Assembly: GCA_021325365.1 (NCBI GenBank) | Contig: JAJPHF010000170.1 | Span: 14,756-78,755 of the forward strand | Reading direction: 5' to 3' | Length of the DNA: 64,000 nucleotides | Source: Pseudomonadota bacterium | GTDB taxonomy: Bacteria > Chloroflexota > UBA6077 > JAJPHF01 | Shown: positions 28,490 through 36,224 of the stretch, piece by piece | Layout: every line of letters starts with the position of its first letter | Numbering within the stretch: the first letter of the stretch is position 1 | Translations under genes and position numbers: made by a program | The notes under the pieces: model-generated | The model's input: only the letters and a program-made list of their open reading frames with translations | Database searches by the model: none | Told to the model about the DNA's origin: nothing

Positions 28490-30820
28490 GTGCGCGTATT
28501 CTTGCTCAGCGTGGCTGCCGGGCTGCTGATCGTGGCGGGCGTCGCGGCGTATGGCGAATTCGTCAGCTTGCGCCAGTCGCTGGCCACGGGCCAGCAGGCG
28601 CTCGCCAGCGCGAGCAGCGGCATCTCGGGCGGCGCGCTCGATCGCGCGGTGGCCGGCGACGTGGATCTCAGCCAGTCGTGCGCCGACCTCTCGACAGCCG
28701 CGGGCGCCTTCGGCGATGCCGCGGAGAGCGTGAACCGCATGGCGCCGCTGGTGCGGCTCGTGGAGCAGGTGCCGGCGACGGCCGCGCGCACGGAGTCGAG
28801 CATCGCGCTCGTGGCGGTCGCCACCGAGGTGAGCGCGGCCGGCGACCAACTGTGCCAGGGCTTGCAGCCGCTCGCGGCGTTGCTGAAGGAGAACCAGAGC
28901 GGCGATGGCCCGCTCGGCGAGCAGGTGCTGACCACGCTCGCCGGCGCGCGGACGGACCTGGAGCAGGCCCGCACGCGCCTGGCCGGCGCCGAGATCGCCC
29001 TGGCGAAGGTGCGGCCCGAGGAGCAGGACGCGACCACGCGCGACGCGCTGGACCGGCTGAGCGCCAAGCTGCCGGGGCTGCGGAACACGGTGGACGCGCT
29101 GCTGGTGCTGCCCGACCTGCTCGGCGCCAACGAGGCGCGCACCTACCTGCTGGTCGCCGAGAATCGCGACGAGCTGCGGCCCACCGGTGGCTACATCGGC
29201 ACGGCGGGCGTGGTCACGGTCGACGGCGGCAAGATCGAGCGGCAAGAGTTCGGCACGAGCGTCGCCTACGATCTGTCGCCCGACATCATGGTGCCGCCGC
29301 CCGCGCCGCTCGTGCGCTACCTGGACTCGAGCTACTGGCAGCTGCGCGACGCCAACTGGTGGCCCGACTTCCCGTCCAGCGCCGAGCAGCTCGCGTACTT
29401 CTACAACGGCACGCGCGACGACCAGCTGAACGGCGTGATCGCCTTCGACCAGCACGCGCTCGAGCTGCTGCTCGCGGCGACCGGGCCCATCGCGGTGCCC
29501 GACTACGACGAGACCGTGACGGCCGACAACCTGCAAGAGCGCCTGGACTACTACGTCCACGCCCACCCGGGGCTGGACGAGGAGTACTCGCGCAAGCAGT
29601 TCGTCGGCTCTGCGGCCGCGGCCGTGATCCAGACGCTGACGAGCGCGCCGCCCGACCGCCTGCGCGCCTATGCCGATGCGCTGGGCCAGGCGCTGGCCGG
29701 CAAGCACCTGATGCTCTATCTCGGCGAGTCCGCGGCCGCCCACCTGGCGGCCGAGCTGAACTGGGACGGGCACCTCTACCAGGGCGCGGGCGACTACGTG
29801 TACGCGGTCCACGCGAACGTGAGCCCGAACAAGATCGATCCTTACGTCGAGCGCTCGATGCGCTACGCGGTCGACCTGACGGCCTCTCCGCCGCGCGCCC
29901 GCCTGACGATCGATGTGAAGAACACGTTCGACCCGACGCAGACGGCGCCGTGGCTGACGACGGACTACCGCGACTACCTGCGGGTGTACGTCCCGTACGA
30001 GAGCGCGCTGCAGAGCGCGACGGGCTTCGCCGACGACGCCCAGACCCTCACGGAGTGCGGCCGCACCGCCTTCGCCGGGCTGATCGACGTGCCGCCGGGC
30101 GGCCAGACCAGCGTGGTGCTGGAGTACACGCTGAACGCGGCGGTGCTCGATGGCGGCTACTCGCTGGCCGTGCAGAAGCAGGGCGGCCTTGGCCCGACGC
30201 CGCTCAGCGTGGCGATCACCGATCACGACGGCACGATCACGACGGACGCGGCCCTGGCGCACGACGTGCAATACCGCGTGCGCGACGGCGCGCTGGCGGG
30301 CCGCGACCTGCCGGTGGCGGCCTCGACGCGGCTGGCCTGCGCGCCGTCGAAGCCCGAGCCCAAGGTGCTGGCGCCGCCCGTCACCATGTCCATCCCGAAG
30401 ATCGGCGTGAAGGACGGCCCCATTACCGCCCTGAAGGTGCTGCCGACGGGCGAGATGGAGGTGCCGGGCGACGGCGAGCACATCGGCTGGTACGAGGCGA
30501 GCGCGCGCCCGGGCGCGCCGGGGAACTTCGTCTCGGCAGCGCACGTGGACTGGGCCGGCAAGCTCGGCGTGTTCTGGGGCCTGAACGAGCTGCAGCCGGG
30601 CGACCAGATCGTCGTTACCGACAGCGATGGCGTCGCGCACACCTACGCCGTGGAGTGGAACAAGGCGGTGCGCCCGGAAGATGCGCCGCTGATGGACATC
30701 GTCGGGCCAAGCCCTGATGCTATCATGACGCTCATCACCTGTACGGGCAATTTCAACCGCGTGACTCGGAGCTACGATCATCGCCAGGTCGTGCGGGCGC
30801 GCCTGGTGGACGGGGGTTAG
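28490..30820 (+). CDS. DUF4012 protein fused to a C-terminal sortase domain
   Basis: The 776-residue protein begins with one membrane helix (VFLLSVAAGLLIVAGVAAYG), then a helical region to about 190 and a DUF4012 domain to about 600. That domain carries the hallmark YLLVAENRDELRPTGGYIGT. The last 150 residues form a sortase: SIPKIGVKDGPI, GEHIGWYEASARPGAPGNFV, catalytic His685 (SAAHVDW), Cys751 (MTLITCTGNF) and Arg765 (SYDHRQVVRARL). The pattern is closest to class F/E sortases, which cleave LPxTG-like signals and join the protein to the wall or another acceptor. The next gene encodes an LPKAG sorting-signal protein. It follows an exopolysaccharide locus, so a polymer may be the acceptor (inference). 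The GTG has CGGAG nearby. Confidence 0.88.
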   Translation: MRVFLLSVAAGLLIVAGVAAYGEFVSLRQSLATGQQALASASSGISGGALDRAVAGDVDLSQSCADLSTAAGAFGDAAESVNRMAPLVRLVEQVPATAARTESSIALVAVATEVSAAGDQLCQGLQPLAALLKENQSGDGPLGEQVLTTLAGARTDLEQARTRLAGAEIALAKVRPEEQDATTRDALDRLSAKLPGLRNTVDALLVLPDLLGANEARTYLLVAENRDELRPTGGYIGTAGVVTVDGGKIERQEFGTSVAYDLSPDIMVPPPAPLVRYLDSSYWQLRDANWWPDFPSSAEQLAYFYNGTRDDQLNGVIAFDQHALELLLAATGPIAVPDYDETVTADNLQERLDYYVHAHPGLDEEYSRKQFVGSAAAAVIQTLTSAPPDRLRAYADALGQALAGKHLMLYLGESAAAHLAAELNWDGHLYQGAGDYVYAVHANVSPNKIDPYVERSMRYAVDLTASPPRARLTIDVKNTFDPTQTAPWLTTDYRDYLRVYVPYESALQSATGFADDAQTLTECGRTAFAGLIDVPPGGQTSVVLEYTLNAAVLDGGYSLAVQKQGGLGPTPLSVAITDHDGTITTDAALAHDVQYRVRDGALAGRDLPVAASTRLACAPSKPEPKVLAPPVTMSIPKIGVKDGPITALKVLPTGEMEVPGDGEHIGWYEASARPGAPGNFVSAAHVDWAGKLGVFWGLNELQPGDQIVVTDSDGVAHTYAVEWNKAVRPEDAPLMDIVGPSPDAIMTLITCTGNFNRVTRSYDHRQVVRARLVDGG

Positions 30821-30864
30821 CGCCCAGCGGAGCTGGGACCGCGTGCTTGGGAGGAGAGCGGACT

Positions 30865-31671
30865 ATGCAACGACAGCGCACGACCACGATCCTGCGGGGC
30901 GCCTTGGCGGGCGGGCTGCTGGTGCTGGCGGGCAGCGCCGTCGCCGCGCCGGCCGCGCTGGCCGACGGCGGCGATTATGGTACCTGCTGCAACATCATCG
31001 TCAATGTGACGCCGCCGCAGGTGACGCCGCCGAACGTGACGATCCCGAGCGTGTCGCCGCCCTCGGTCAGTGTCACGCCGCCGCAGATCCCGCAGACGAT
31101 TCCCGTGGTGCCGATCGGCGGCGGCGGGAGCACCGGGGTCTCCAGCGGGGGCCCCGGCGCGATGGCCTCGATCAGCCCCGTGTCCGCGTCGGTGAGCCCG
31201 GTCAGCATCGCGGCGCGGCCGATACCCGCCGCCGTCGCGCCCGTGGCACCGCCCGCGCCCGTGGCCCCGCCGGTGAGTCAGGTGCTCGGCCGCACGGTCG
31301 AGGCGCCCCCGGCGCCCCCGGCGCCCGAGGTGCCGGCGGCCGTCGTGCCGCGCCCGATCATCGAGGAGACCGCGCCGCGCGTGGTCGCGCCGCCGGAGGA
31401 GGTCGCGGAGACCGCGCCGCGCACGGTCCAGCGCGAAGTCTGCATCCCCGGCGTCGGCGGCGCCGGCATGGGGCCGACCTGCGGCGAGGTGCTCGGTCGC
31501 ACGGTGCAAGGCCCGGGCCTGCCGCTTGCCCGCGCGCTGCCCAAGGCCGGCGAGGGCCTGGACGGCGGCTTCACGGTCTGGCCGCCGCTGGCGCTCGCCG
31601 GCGGCGCGCTCGCGCTGGCCCTGGTGGCGCTGGCCCTGCCCCGCCGCCGCCCCGGCGCGCAGGTCGCCTAA
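30865..31671 (+). CDS. Secreted Pro/Val-rich protein with C-terminal LPKAG sorting signal
   Basis: The 268-residue protein has a Sec signal (LRGALAGGLLVLAGSAVAAP), a CC pair (YGTCCNIIVNV), then a Pro, Thr, Val and Ser-rich stalk with short repeats (TPPQVTPPNVTIPSVSPP; VLGRTV twice; ETAPRxV twice). The end is LPKAGE at residues 225-230, a hydrophobic helix (WPPLALAGGALALALVALAL) and a basic tail RRRPGAQVA. That is the full architecture of a sortase substrate. The variant LPxAG fits a non-class-A sortase. It lies 44 bases after the DUF4012-sortase gene, which is its probable enzyme. GGAGAG precedes the chosen ATG at 30865. Confidence 0.85.
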   Translation: MQRQRTTTILRGALAGGLLVLAGSAVAAPAALADGGDYGTCCNIIVNVTPPQVTPPNVTIPSVSPPSVSVTPPQIPQTIPVVPIGGGGSTGVSSGGPGAMASISPVSASVSPVSIAARPIPAAVAPVAPPAPVAPPVSQVLGRTVEAPPAPPAPEVPAAVVPRPIIEETAPRVVAPPEEVAETAPRTVQREVCIPGVGGAGMGPTCGEVLGRTVQGPGLPLARALPKAGEGLDGGFTVWPPLALAGGALALALVALALPRRRPGAQVA

Positions 31672-31719
31672 CGTCCCGGATCGGGCGCGCCCCGCGCCCC
31701 CAGCGTACGCCTCTCTTTC

Positions 31720-31759
31720 CGCCGGCGCGGCGGTGTGTGTGAGCACTGCCGCGCCGGCG
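31720..31759. terminator. Hairpin after the LPKAG protein gene
   Basis: CGCCGGCGCGGCGGTG (31720-31735) pairs at 15 of 16 positions with CACTGCCGCGCCGGCG (31744-31759), loop 8 bases. There is no T tract. The rest of the 259-base gap 31672-31930 holds a TAGAAT box at 31891-31896 and no other signal that I can read. Confidence 0.45.
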
Positions 31760-31930
31760 TTCGCGCCCTCTCCATCCATACGGAGAAGGGCGGCGCCACC
31801 GGCACCGGCTCCGCCGGCAGTCCCCGCCCCCTATGCGGGCAGGGGGTACTTCCCATTTTGCGCCCATCGGCGGGCCGGCCGCTGCTAGAATGTAGGACAA
31901 CAGCGGGAGCGGAGAGGGAGCAGGAGCCTG

Positions 31931-32995
31931 ATGGGGATGGAGCGCACCCGCCGGGCCGTGCTGGTCGGCGCGGATACCGCGCGGCTCCTGGCGCTGGCCG
32001 ACGAGCTAGAGGCGCGCGGGCTGGAAGTGGCCCTCTATCGCGAGGCCGAGCGAGGCCTCGCGGTGTGCGAGGAAGGCCGCTGCGACGTGCTCGTGGCCAT
32101 CGGACGGCTTGCGCCGCGCGACGGCGTACCGCCGCAGCGCGTCTCGGTGCCACTGGTCTTGCTCGACGCGCCCGACGCGCCCGACCTGGCGCTGCGCCCG
32201 ACCGGGCCGCGCACGGCGCTCGGCGCAAGCGTCCTGCCCGCTGCGGCCGCCGACCGGGTGGTCGCGCTGCTGGCCCGAGCGTCCGAGGCACCGGCCGGCG
32301 CGACTCCGGGCCCGGCCCCAACGCCGGCCGAGGCCCAGGAGCCGGCCGAGCCCGCCGCCCCGGCCACCCTCCCGCCGGTCGCGCCACGGAAGGCGCCCGA
32401 AGCGGCCGCGACCGGTCCGAGCGTACCCATCGCGCCGCCGGCCTCCCCCGAAGATCGCGAGGCCGGGGGGACAGTTGTGGCGCCCGGAGCCGCGCAAGCG
32501 AGCCGCGCGCCGGGCGGTGTCCCAGCCGAGCGATCCGTCGGCGCGGGAGAGGCGCCGCGCGACGCCGTCAGGGACGCATCGCCGGCCGCGGCCGTGCCCA
32601 CCCTGCCGCGCGCGCGGGATGCGGGCGCGCCCGAGACGCCCCGCACCCGCCCGCCGGAGAGCCCCGGGGCCCCGCCGCCCACGTCCGCTGTCGAGTCGCC
32701 CGCGGGCGCTGGCCCGGGCGGCGCGGCCACGCTCACCGCCCCGGCGCCACGCGCGGAGCCGAGCGCTGAGCCGCCCGGCCCGGCCGACCGCGGCTCCTCG
32801 CCGCGCCGCACGGCGGCGGATGCCGACGCTGCGGAGCTACAGCAGGCGGCCCCCGTTGGCGAGAGCGCGCCGCTCGCCCGCCCGAGGCCACGCCGCGCCA
32901 GCATCCTCTCCAACGTGCTCTTTGTCCTCGCGGGCTTGGCCCTGGGCCTCGCCCTGGGTCTGATCGTCCTGGGTCTGACCGGCGGCATGCGATGA
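31931..32995 (+). CDS. Pseudo-receiver protein with long Pro/Ala linker and C-terminal membrane anchor
   Basis: The 354-residue protein starts with a receiver-like alpha/beta domain (RRAVLVGADTARLLALADEL, CDVLVAIGRLAPRDG) that lacks the phospho-acceptor Asp. Residues about 120-315 are low-complexity Pro, Ala, Glu and Arg. The C-terminus is one membrane helix (VLFVLAGLALGLALGLIVL) with a GGMR tail. The receiver and linker therefore lie in the cytoplasm and the anchor is at the end. The last four bases overlap the next small gene (ATGA). The anchor closely resembles the small protein encoded next. Function is unknown. Confidence 0.72.
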   Translation: MGMERTRRAVLVGADTARLLALADELEARGLEVALYREAERGLAVCEEGRCDVLVAIGRLAPRDGVPPQRVSVPLVLLDAPDAPDLALRPTGPRTALGASVLPAAAADRVVALLARASEAPAGATPGPAPTPAEAQEPAEPAAPATLPPVAPRKAPEAAATGPSVPIAPPASPEDREAGGTVVAPGAAQASRAPGGVPAERSVGAGEAPRDAVRDASPAAAVPTLPRARDAGAPETPRTRPPESPGAPPPTSAVESPAGAGPGGAATLTAPAPRAEPSAEPPGPADRGSSPRRTAADADAAELQQAAPVGESAPLARPRPRRASILSNVLFVLAGLALGLALGLIVLGLTGGMR

Positions 32996-33099
32996 GCGAG
33001 CGCAAGCCGATACTCATGCAGGTGCTCATACTGGCGGCCGGCCTCGCGCTCGGGACCGTATTCGGCTTCCTCGTGCTGGCATTCTTCGGCGTGCGATGA
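32992..33099 (+). CDS. 35-residue single-helix membrane protein
   Basis: The reading frame starts ATGAGCGAGCGC at 32992 and ends TGA at 33099. It overlaps the upstream stop and the downstream start by four bases each (ATGA on both sides). The peptide is a charged MSERKP head and one helix, QVLILAAGLALGTVFGFLVL, ending FFGVR. The AGLALG...G..VL pattern repeats the membrane anchor of the preceding gene product. The double coupling and the sequence likeness argue that it is translated. It may pair with that anchor in the membrane. Confidence 0.7.
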   Translation: MSERKPILMQVLILAAGLALGTVFGFLVLAFFGVR

Positions 33100-34787
33100 G
33101 GCGCATCCCCTCGCTGCTCGCCGCCCTGGCGCTGGCCCTGCTGCTTGGGGGGGCGCGCGCGCCCGACGCGGCGAGCCAGACGGTCCCGCCGACGCCCAGC
33201 GCCCCTGGCGCCCGCGCGAACCCCATCGTGCAGGAGAACCAGCGGCCGGGCGGCGCCCAGTGGCAGCGCGTCTCCCCGGCGCCGCCCCGCACCGCCGTCG
33301 ACCACCCGGAGGGCAACACGCCCGAGGCCGGCGAGAGCCCGAGCGAGATCGAGCGCTGGGAGCCGCCCGTCATCAGCGGGTATGCCGACCGCGTCAGCGC
33401 GGCCGCTGGCGATACGATCCGCTTCTTCGTCTCGACCACCGCCCCCGCGTACGACCTGAGCGTGAACCGCATGGGCTGGTACGGCGGCGCTGGCGGCCGC
33501 GAGGTACTCAGCGCCTTCGGCCAGGTCGGCACCCAGCAGCCGCTGCCGACGCCTGATCCCGAAACCGGCCTGGTCGCGGCCAGCTGGCTGCCGTCCTACT
33601 CGCTGGTGATTCCCTTCGATTGGGTGAGCGGCGTGTATCTCGTGCGGCTGCTGGCCACGAACGAGGCCCACGACGTCGGATACATCCTGTTCGTCGTGCG
33701 CGACGACAACCAGGCGGCCGACTTCGTGTACAAGCTGGCCGTCAACACCTACCAGGCCTACAACAACTGGGGCGGCAAGAGCCTCTTTCGCTACAACTCC
33801 GCCGGCACCCCCGCCACCAAGGTATCGTTCGACCGGCCCTACAGCCAGTGGGATGGGGCGGGCCAGTTCTTCGACTGGGACTTCCCGATGATCCGCTGGC
33901 TGGAGCGGGAAGGCTACAACGTCACCTACATCACCGACGTGGACGCGCACGCGGGCACCGACTGGCTCGCCGGCCGGCGCGCGCTGCTGTCCGTGGGCCA
34001 CGATCAGTACTGGTCCAAGGAGATGCGCGACAACTGGGAAGCCGCCCGCGACGTGGGCCGCTCGCTGGCGTTCTTCGGCGGCAACGCGGCCTACTGGCAG
34101 GTGCGCTACGAGCCCTCCGAGCGCGGCGCCGCCAACCGCGTGCTCGTGAGCTATCGGGATGCCCGCCTCGATCCCCTGACGGGAGCGGACAACAGCCGCG
34201 TGACGGTGGCGTTTGGCAGCGACGTGGTGAAACGGCCCGAGAACGCGCTGCTGGGCGCACGGTGGGAGGGGAGCACGAGCGGGGGCGCGACGTTCCCCTA
34301 CGTCGTGCAGGCGCCCGACTATTGGATCTTCGCCGGCACCAACGCCAGCGCCGGCGAGGCGTGGAGCGCGGTCGTCGGCGGCGAGTTCGACCGCGCCGTG
34401 CAGGACGCCGCGACGCCGCCCGGCCTGGTCGTGCTCTCGGCCTCGCCGGTGACCGACCTGCAGGGACAGGCGGCAGTCGCCAACTCCGTCTACTACCGCG
34501 AGGGCGGAATGGTGTTCGACGCCGGCACGGTGGACTGGGCGTGGGGCCTAGACGACTGGCGGCAGCTGGGCCTCGTCGATCCCCGCCTCCAGCGCGTGAC
34601 GGCGAACCTGCTCGCGGCGTTTGTCGAGGGCCGGCCGCCCGCGGCCGCGACGGAGCCAGCCGCGAACCGCGCCGTCCTCTGGGAGCTGGCCGCGGGCCTG
34701 CTCGCCGTGGCGGCGGCCGCTGCCGTGGGCGCCTGGTACTGGCGCTCGCGCTCCCGCATCGCCCCCTATGACCCCTGGGCCGAGTAG
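33096..34787 (+). CDS. Secreted N,N-dimethylformamidase beta-subunit-like protein with C-terminal anchor
   Basis: The 563-residue protein has a Sec signal (LLAALALALLLGGARAP), a disordered stretch to about 80, a beta-rich domain (GYADRVSAAAGDTIRFFVST, YDLSVNRMGWYGGAGGREVL) and a large domain like the C-terminal part of N,N-dimethylformamidase beta (YKLAVNTYQAYNNWGGKSLF, WLEREGYNVTYITDVDAHAG, LLSVGHDQYWSKEMRDNWEA). A single helix near residues 530-550 and a short basic tail anchor it. Members of this group are often exported and their substrate is usually unknown. It is ATGA-coupled to the small membrane gene, so the two and the upstream gene form one unit. Confidence 0.8.
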   Translation: MRRIPSLLAALALALLLGGARAPDAASQTVPPTPSAPGARANPIVQENQRPGGAQWQRVSPAPPRTAVDHPEGNTPEAGESPSEIERWEPPVISGYADRVSAAAGDTIRFFVSTTAPAYDLSVNRMGWYGGAGGREVLSAFGQVGTQQPLPTPDPETGLVAASWLPSYSLVIPFDWVSGVYLVRLLATNEAHDVGYILFVVRDDNQAADFVYKLAVNTYQAYNNWGGKSLFRYNSAGTPATKVSFDRPYSQWDGAGQFFDWDFPMIRWLEREGYNVTYITDVDAHAGTDWLAGRRALLSVGHDQYWSKEMRDNWEAARDVGRSLAFFGGNAAYWQVRYEPSERGAANRVLVSYRDARLDPLTGADNSRVTVAFGSDVVKRPENALLGARWEGSTSGGATFPYVVQAPDYWIFAGTNASAGEAWSAVVGGEFDRAVQDAATPPGLVVLSASPVTDLQGQAAVANSVYYREGGMVFDAGTVDWAWGLDDWRQLGLVDPRLQRVTANLLAAFVEGRPPAAATEPAANRAVLWELAAGLLAVAAAAAVGAWYWRSRSRIAPYDPWAE

Positions 34788-35171
34788 CGCCACGCCCGCC
34801 TTCTCGTCCCCGCTCCCCCTCACGATCCCCGGGCCGTGCTCGCGCCGCCAGGTGGCCCGGCGCCCACGAGCGGCCGTGACGCGGCCGTGAGCCGCGGGCG
34901 CTAGGCATCGGCCACTCCCGTTTCGCAAAGTGTTCCCAGGGGCACAACGCTCGCGGGGCCGCCGGCCTGCCGGCCGAGGGCGACCCGCGGTGCTCCAGGG
35001 GGCAGCCGGCGCGACCGACCGATGCTAACAGACTGTGACATGGGGGCCGTAGGCACCGCTTCCTGAAGGTTGATAGGCTCCCGCTTGGAGGGGACAGCCA
35101 CCCCAAAAGACAGCGTGCAACGTCGGCGGCGGAGGAGGGCCGGCGACGAACGCGAGTGAAGGAGGAGCTAC
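34788..35171. other. 384-base intergenic region
   Basis: It holds a direct repeat GCGGCCGTGA (near 34871 and 34882), a GCCGGCCTGCCGGCC palindromic stretch near 34960 and a TTGATA near 35070 without a good -10 partner. I see no gene. The ribosome site GGAGGAG at 35161 serves the next gene. Confidence 0.4.
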
Positions 35172-36062
35172 TTGCGTCGAGGAATCATCCTAGCCGCGGC
35201 GTTGATCGTTGGTCTTTCGCCTGGGGCAGCTAGCGCGCAGACGGCGCCCGGCACGGCGGCGTGCCAGGATCAGGTACTTCAGAACACCCTGCCCCTGCTG
35301 CAGCTCGCGAGCCGCTTCACGCCGAGCGGCATCTTCCCGGTCGGCTACGCGCCGCTATCGCAGCCCTTCGCCACCAGCCCGTTCGAGGGCGCCAACGCCT
35401 ACCCAGCGCCCGCCTACTACAATAGCTACGCGCAGCCGCCCTGGGCTCTGCAGCGCCCCGACCTCTACCCGAGCGGCTATCCGCAGGCGAGCGTGTATCC
35501 GCAGCTGTATCCGGACGGCGGCGTCCCGATTCCGGCAGTCGACCCGAATCCGGAGCTATCGTCCGCCAACATCCTGGATACGCTCCAGCGCGATGGCACG
35601 TTCGACCAGTTGACCTCCGGCGAGCGGGCGAACTTCCTCCTGCAGTTGGCCGCGCTCCAACAGAGCGAGGTGGGCCAGCGGATCGCCCAGGCAGGGCTCC
35701 AGCAGAACGCGCAGACGGCCGTCCTGAACACCCGCCGCCTGCCCTACGACCTGTCGATCGCCATGCAGTCGAACTCCCGCGACTGGTTCCAGAGCTATGT
35801 GCTCTACGCGGCGACCGTGCAGAACCTGGTCGCCGCCGGCTGCAACACCAACACGGGCCTCCTGGGAAGCGGTGCCCTCGTGCCAGGCGGGGCGCCGATC
35901 GCCGGCCTCACCGGCGTCGCGGGCGTGCCGGCCAGCCCGCTGGCCGGGACCTTCGGCCTGCCCGGCACCACCACCCCGTTCGGGGCCGGGGGCATCACGG
36001 CCCTGAGCACGTTCTGTCGCAGCAATACGCTGAATCTCCCGATCTGCAACGGCCTGCGCTAG
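35172..36062 (+). CDS. Secreted Tyr/Pro/Gln-rich protein of unknown function
   Basis: The 296-residue protein starts at TTG with GGAGGAG 6 bases upstream. A clear Sec signal (GIILAAALIVGLSPGAASAQ) is followed by a Tyr/Pro-rich stretch (residues about 75-115: NAYPAPAYYNSYAQPPW, YPSGYPQASVYPQLYP), then a helical Gln/Leu part (FDQLTSGERANFLLQLAALQ) and a Gly/Pro/Ala-rich tail. Four Cys residues, in ACQDQV, AAGCNT, STFCRS and PICNGLR, could form two disulphides. Lys is absent, which is odd for a secreted protein of this length. A terminator-like hairpin follows. No family was recognised. Confidence 0.7.
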   Translation: MRRGIILAAALIVGLSPGAASAQTAPGTAACQDQVLQNTLPLLQLASRFTPSGIFPVGYAPLSQPFATSPFEGANAYPAPAYYNSYAQPPWALQRPDLYPSGYPQASVYPQLYPDGGVPIPAVDPNPELSSANILDTLQRDGTFDQLTSGERANFLLQLAALQQSEVGQRIAQAGLQQNAQTAVLNTRRLPYDLSIAMQSNSRDWFQSYVLYAATVQNLVAAGCNTNTGLLGSGALVPGGAPIAGLTGVAGVPASPLAGTFGLPGTTTPFGAGGITALSTFCRSNTLNLPICNGLR

Positions 36063-36090
36063 CGCTTCAGCCCGGCAGCCCCCTCCAGCC

Positions 36091-36121
36091 CGCCCCGAGA
36101 CGAGCCGCTCGTCTCGGGGCG
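36091..36121 (+). terminator. Strong terminator-like hairpin
   Basis: CGCCCCGAGACGAG (36091-36104) pairs perfectly with CTCGTCTCGGGGCG (36108-36121) around a 3-base loop CCG and is followed by TTCC. It lies 29 bases after the gene ending at 36062. Confidence 0.7.
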
Positions 36122-36224
36122 TTCCGCGTCCCGCTACCGACGTTGCGGGCAGCGGCGGGGCGCACTACCATCCTCGGCGAGATGCCTGGCGCCCGCCGAT
36201 ATGTTGCCCCTGGAGGCACGGCCC

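Noticed and set aside
28052..30781. Leftward open frame of about 900 codons opposite the DUF4012-sortase gene
   Set aside because: Its composition (Arg, His, Val, Ala) and lack of domains fit an antisense shadow; the plus strand has clear domains.
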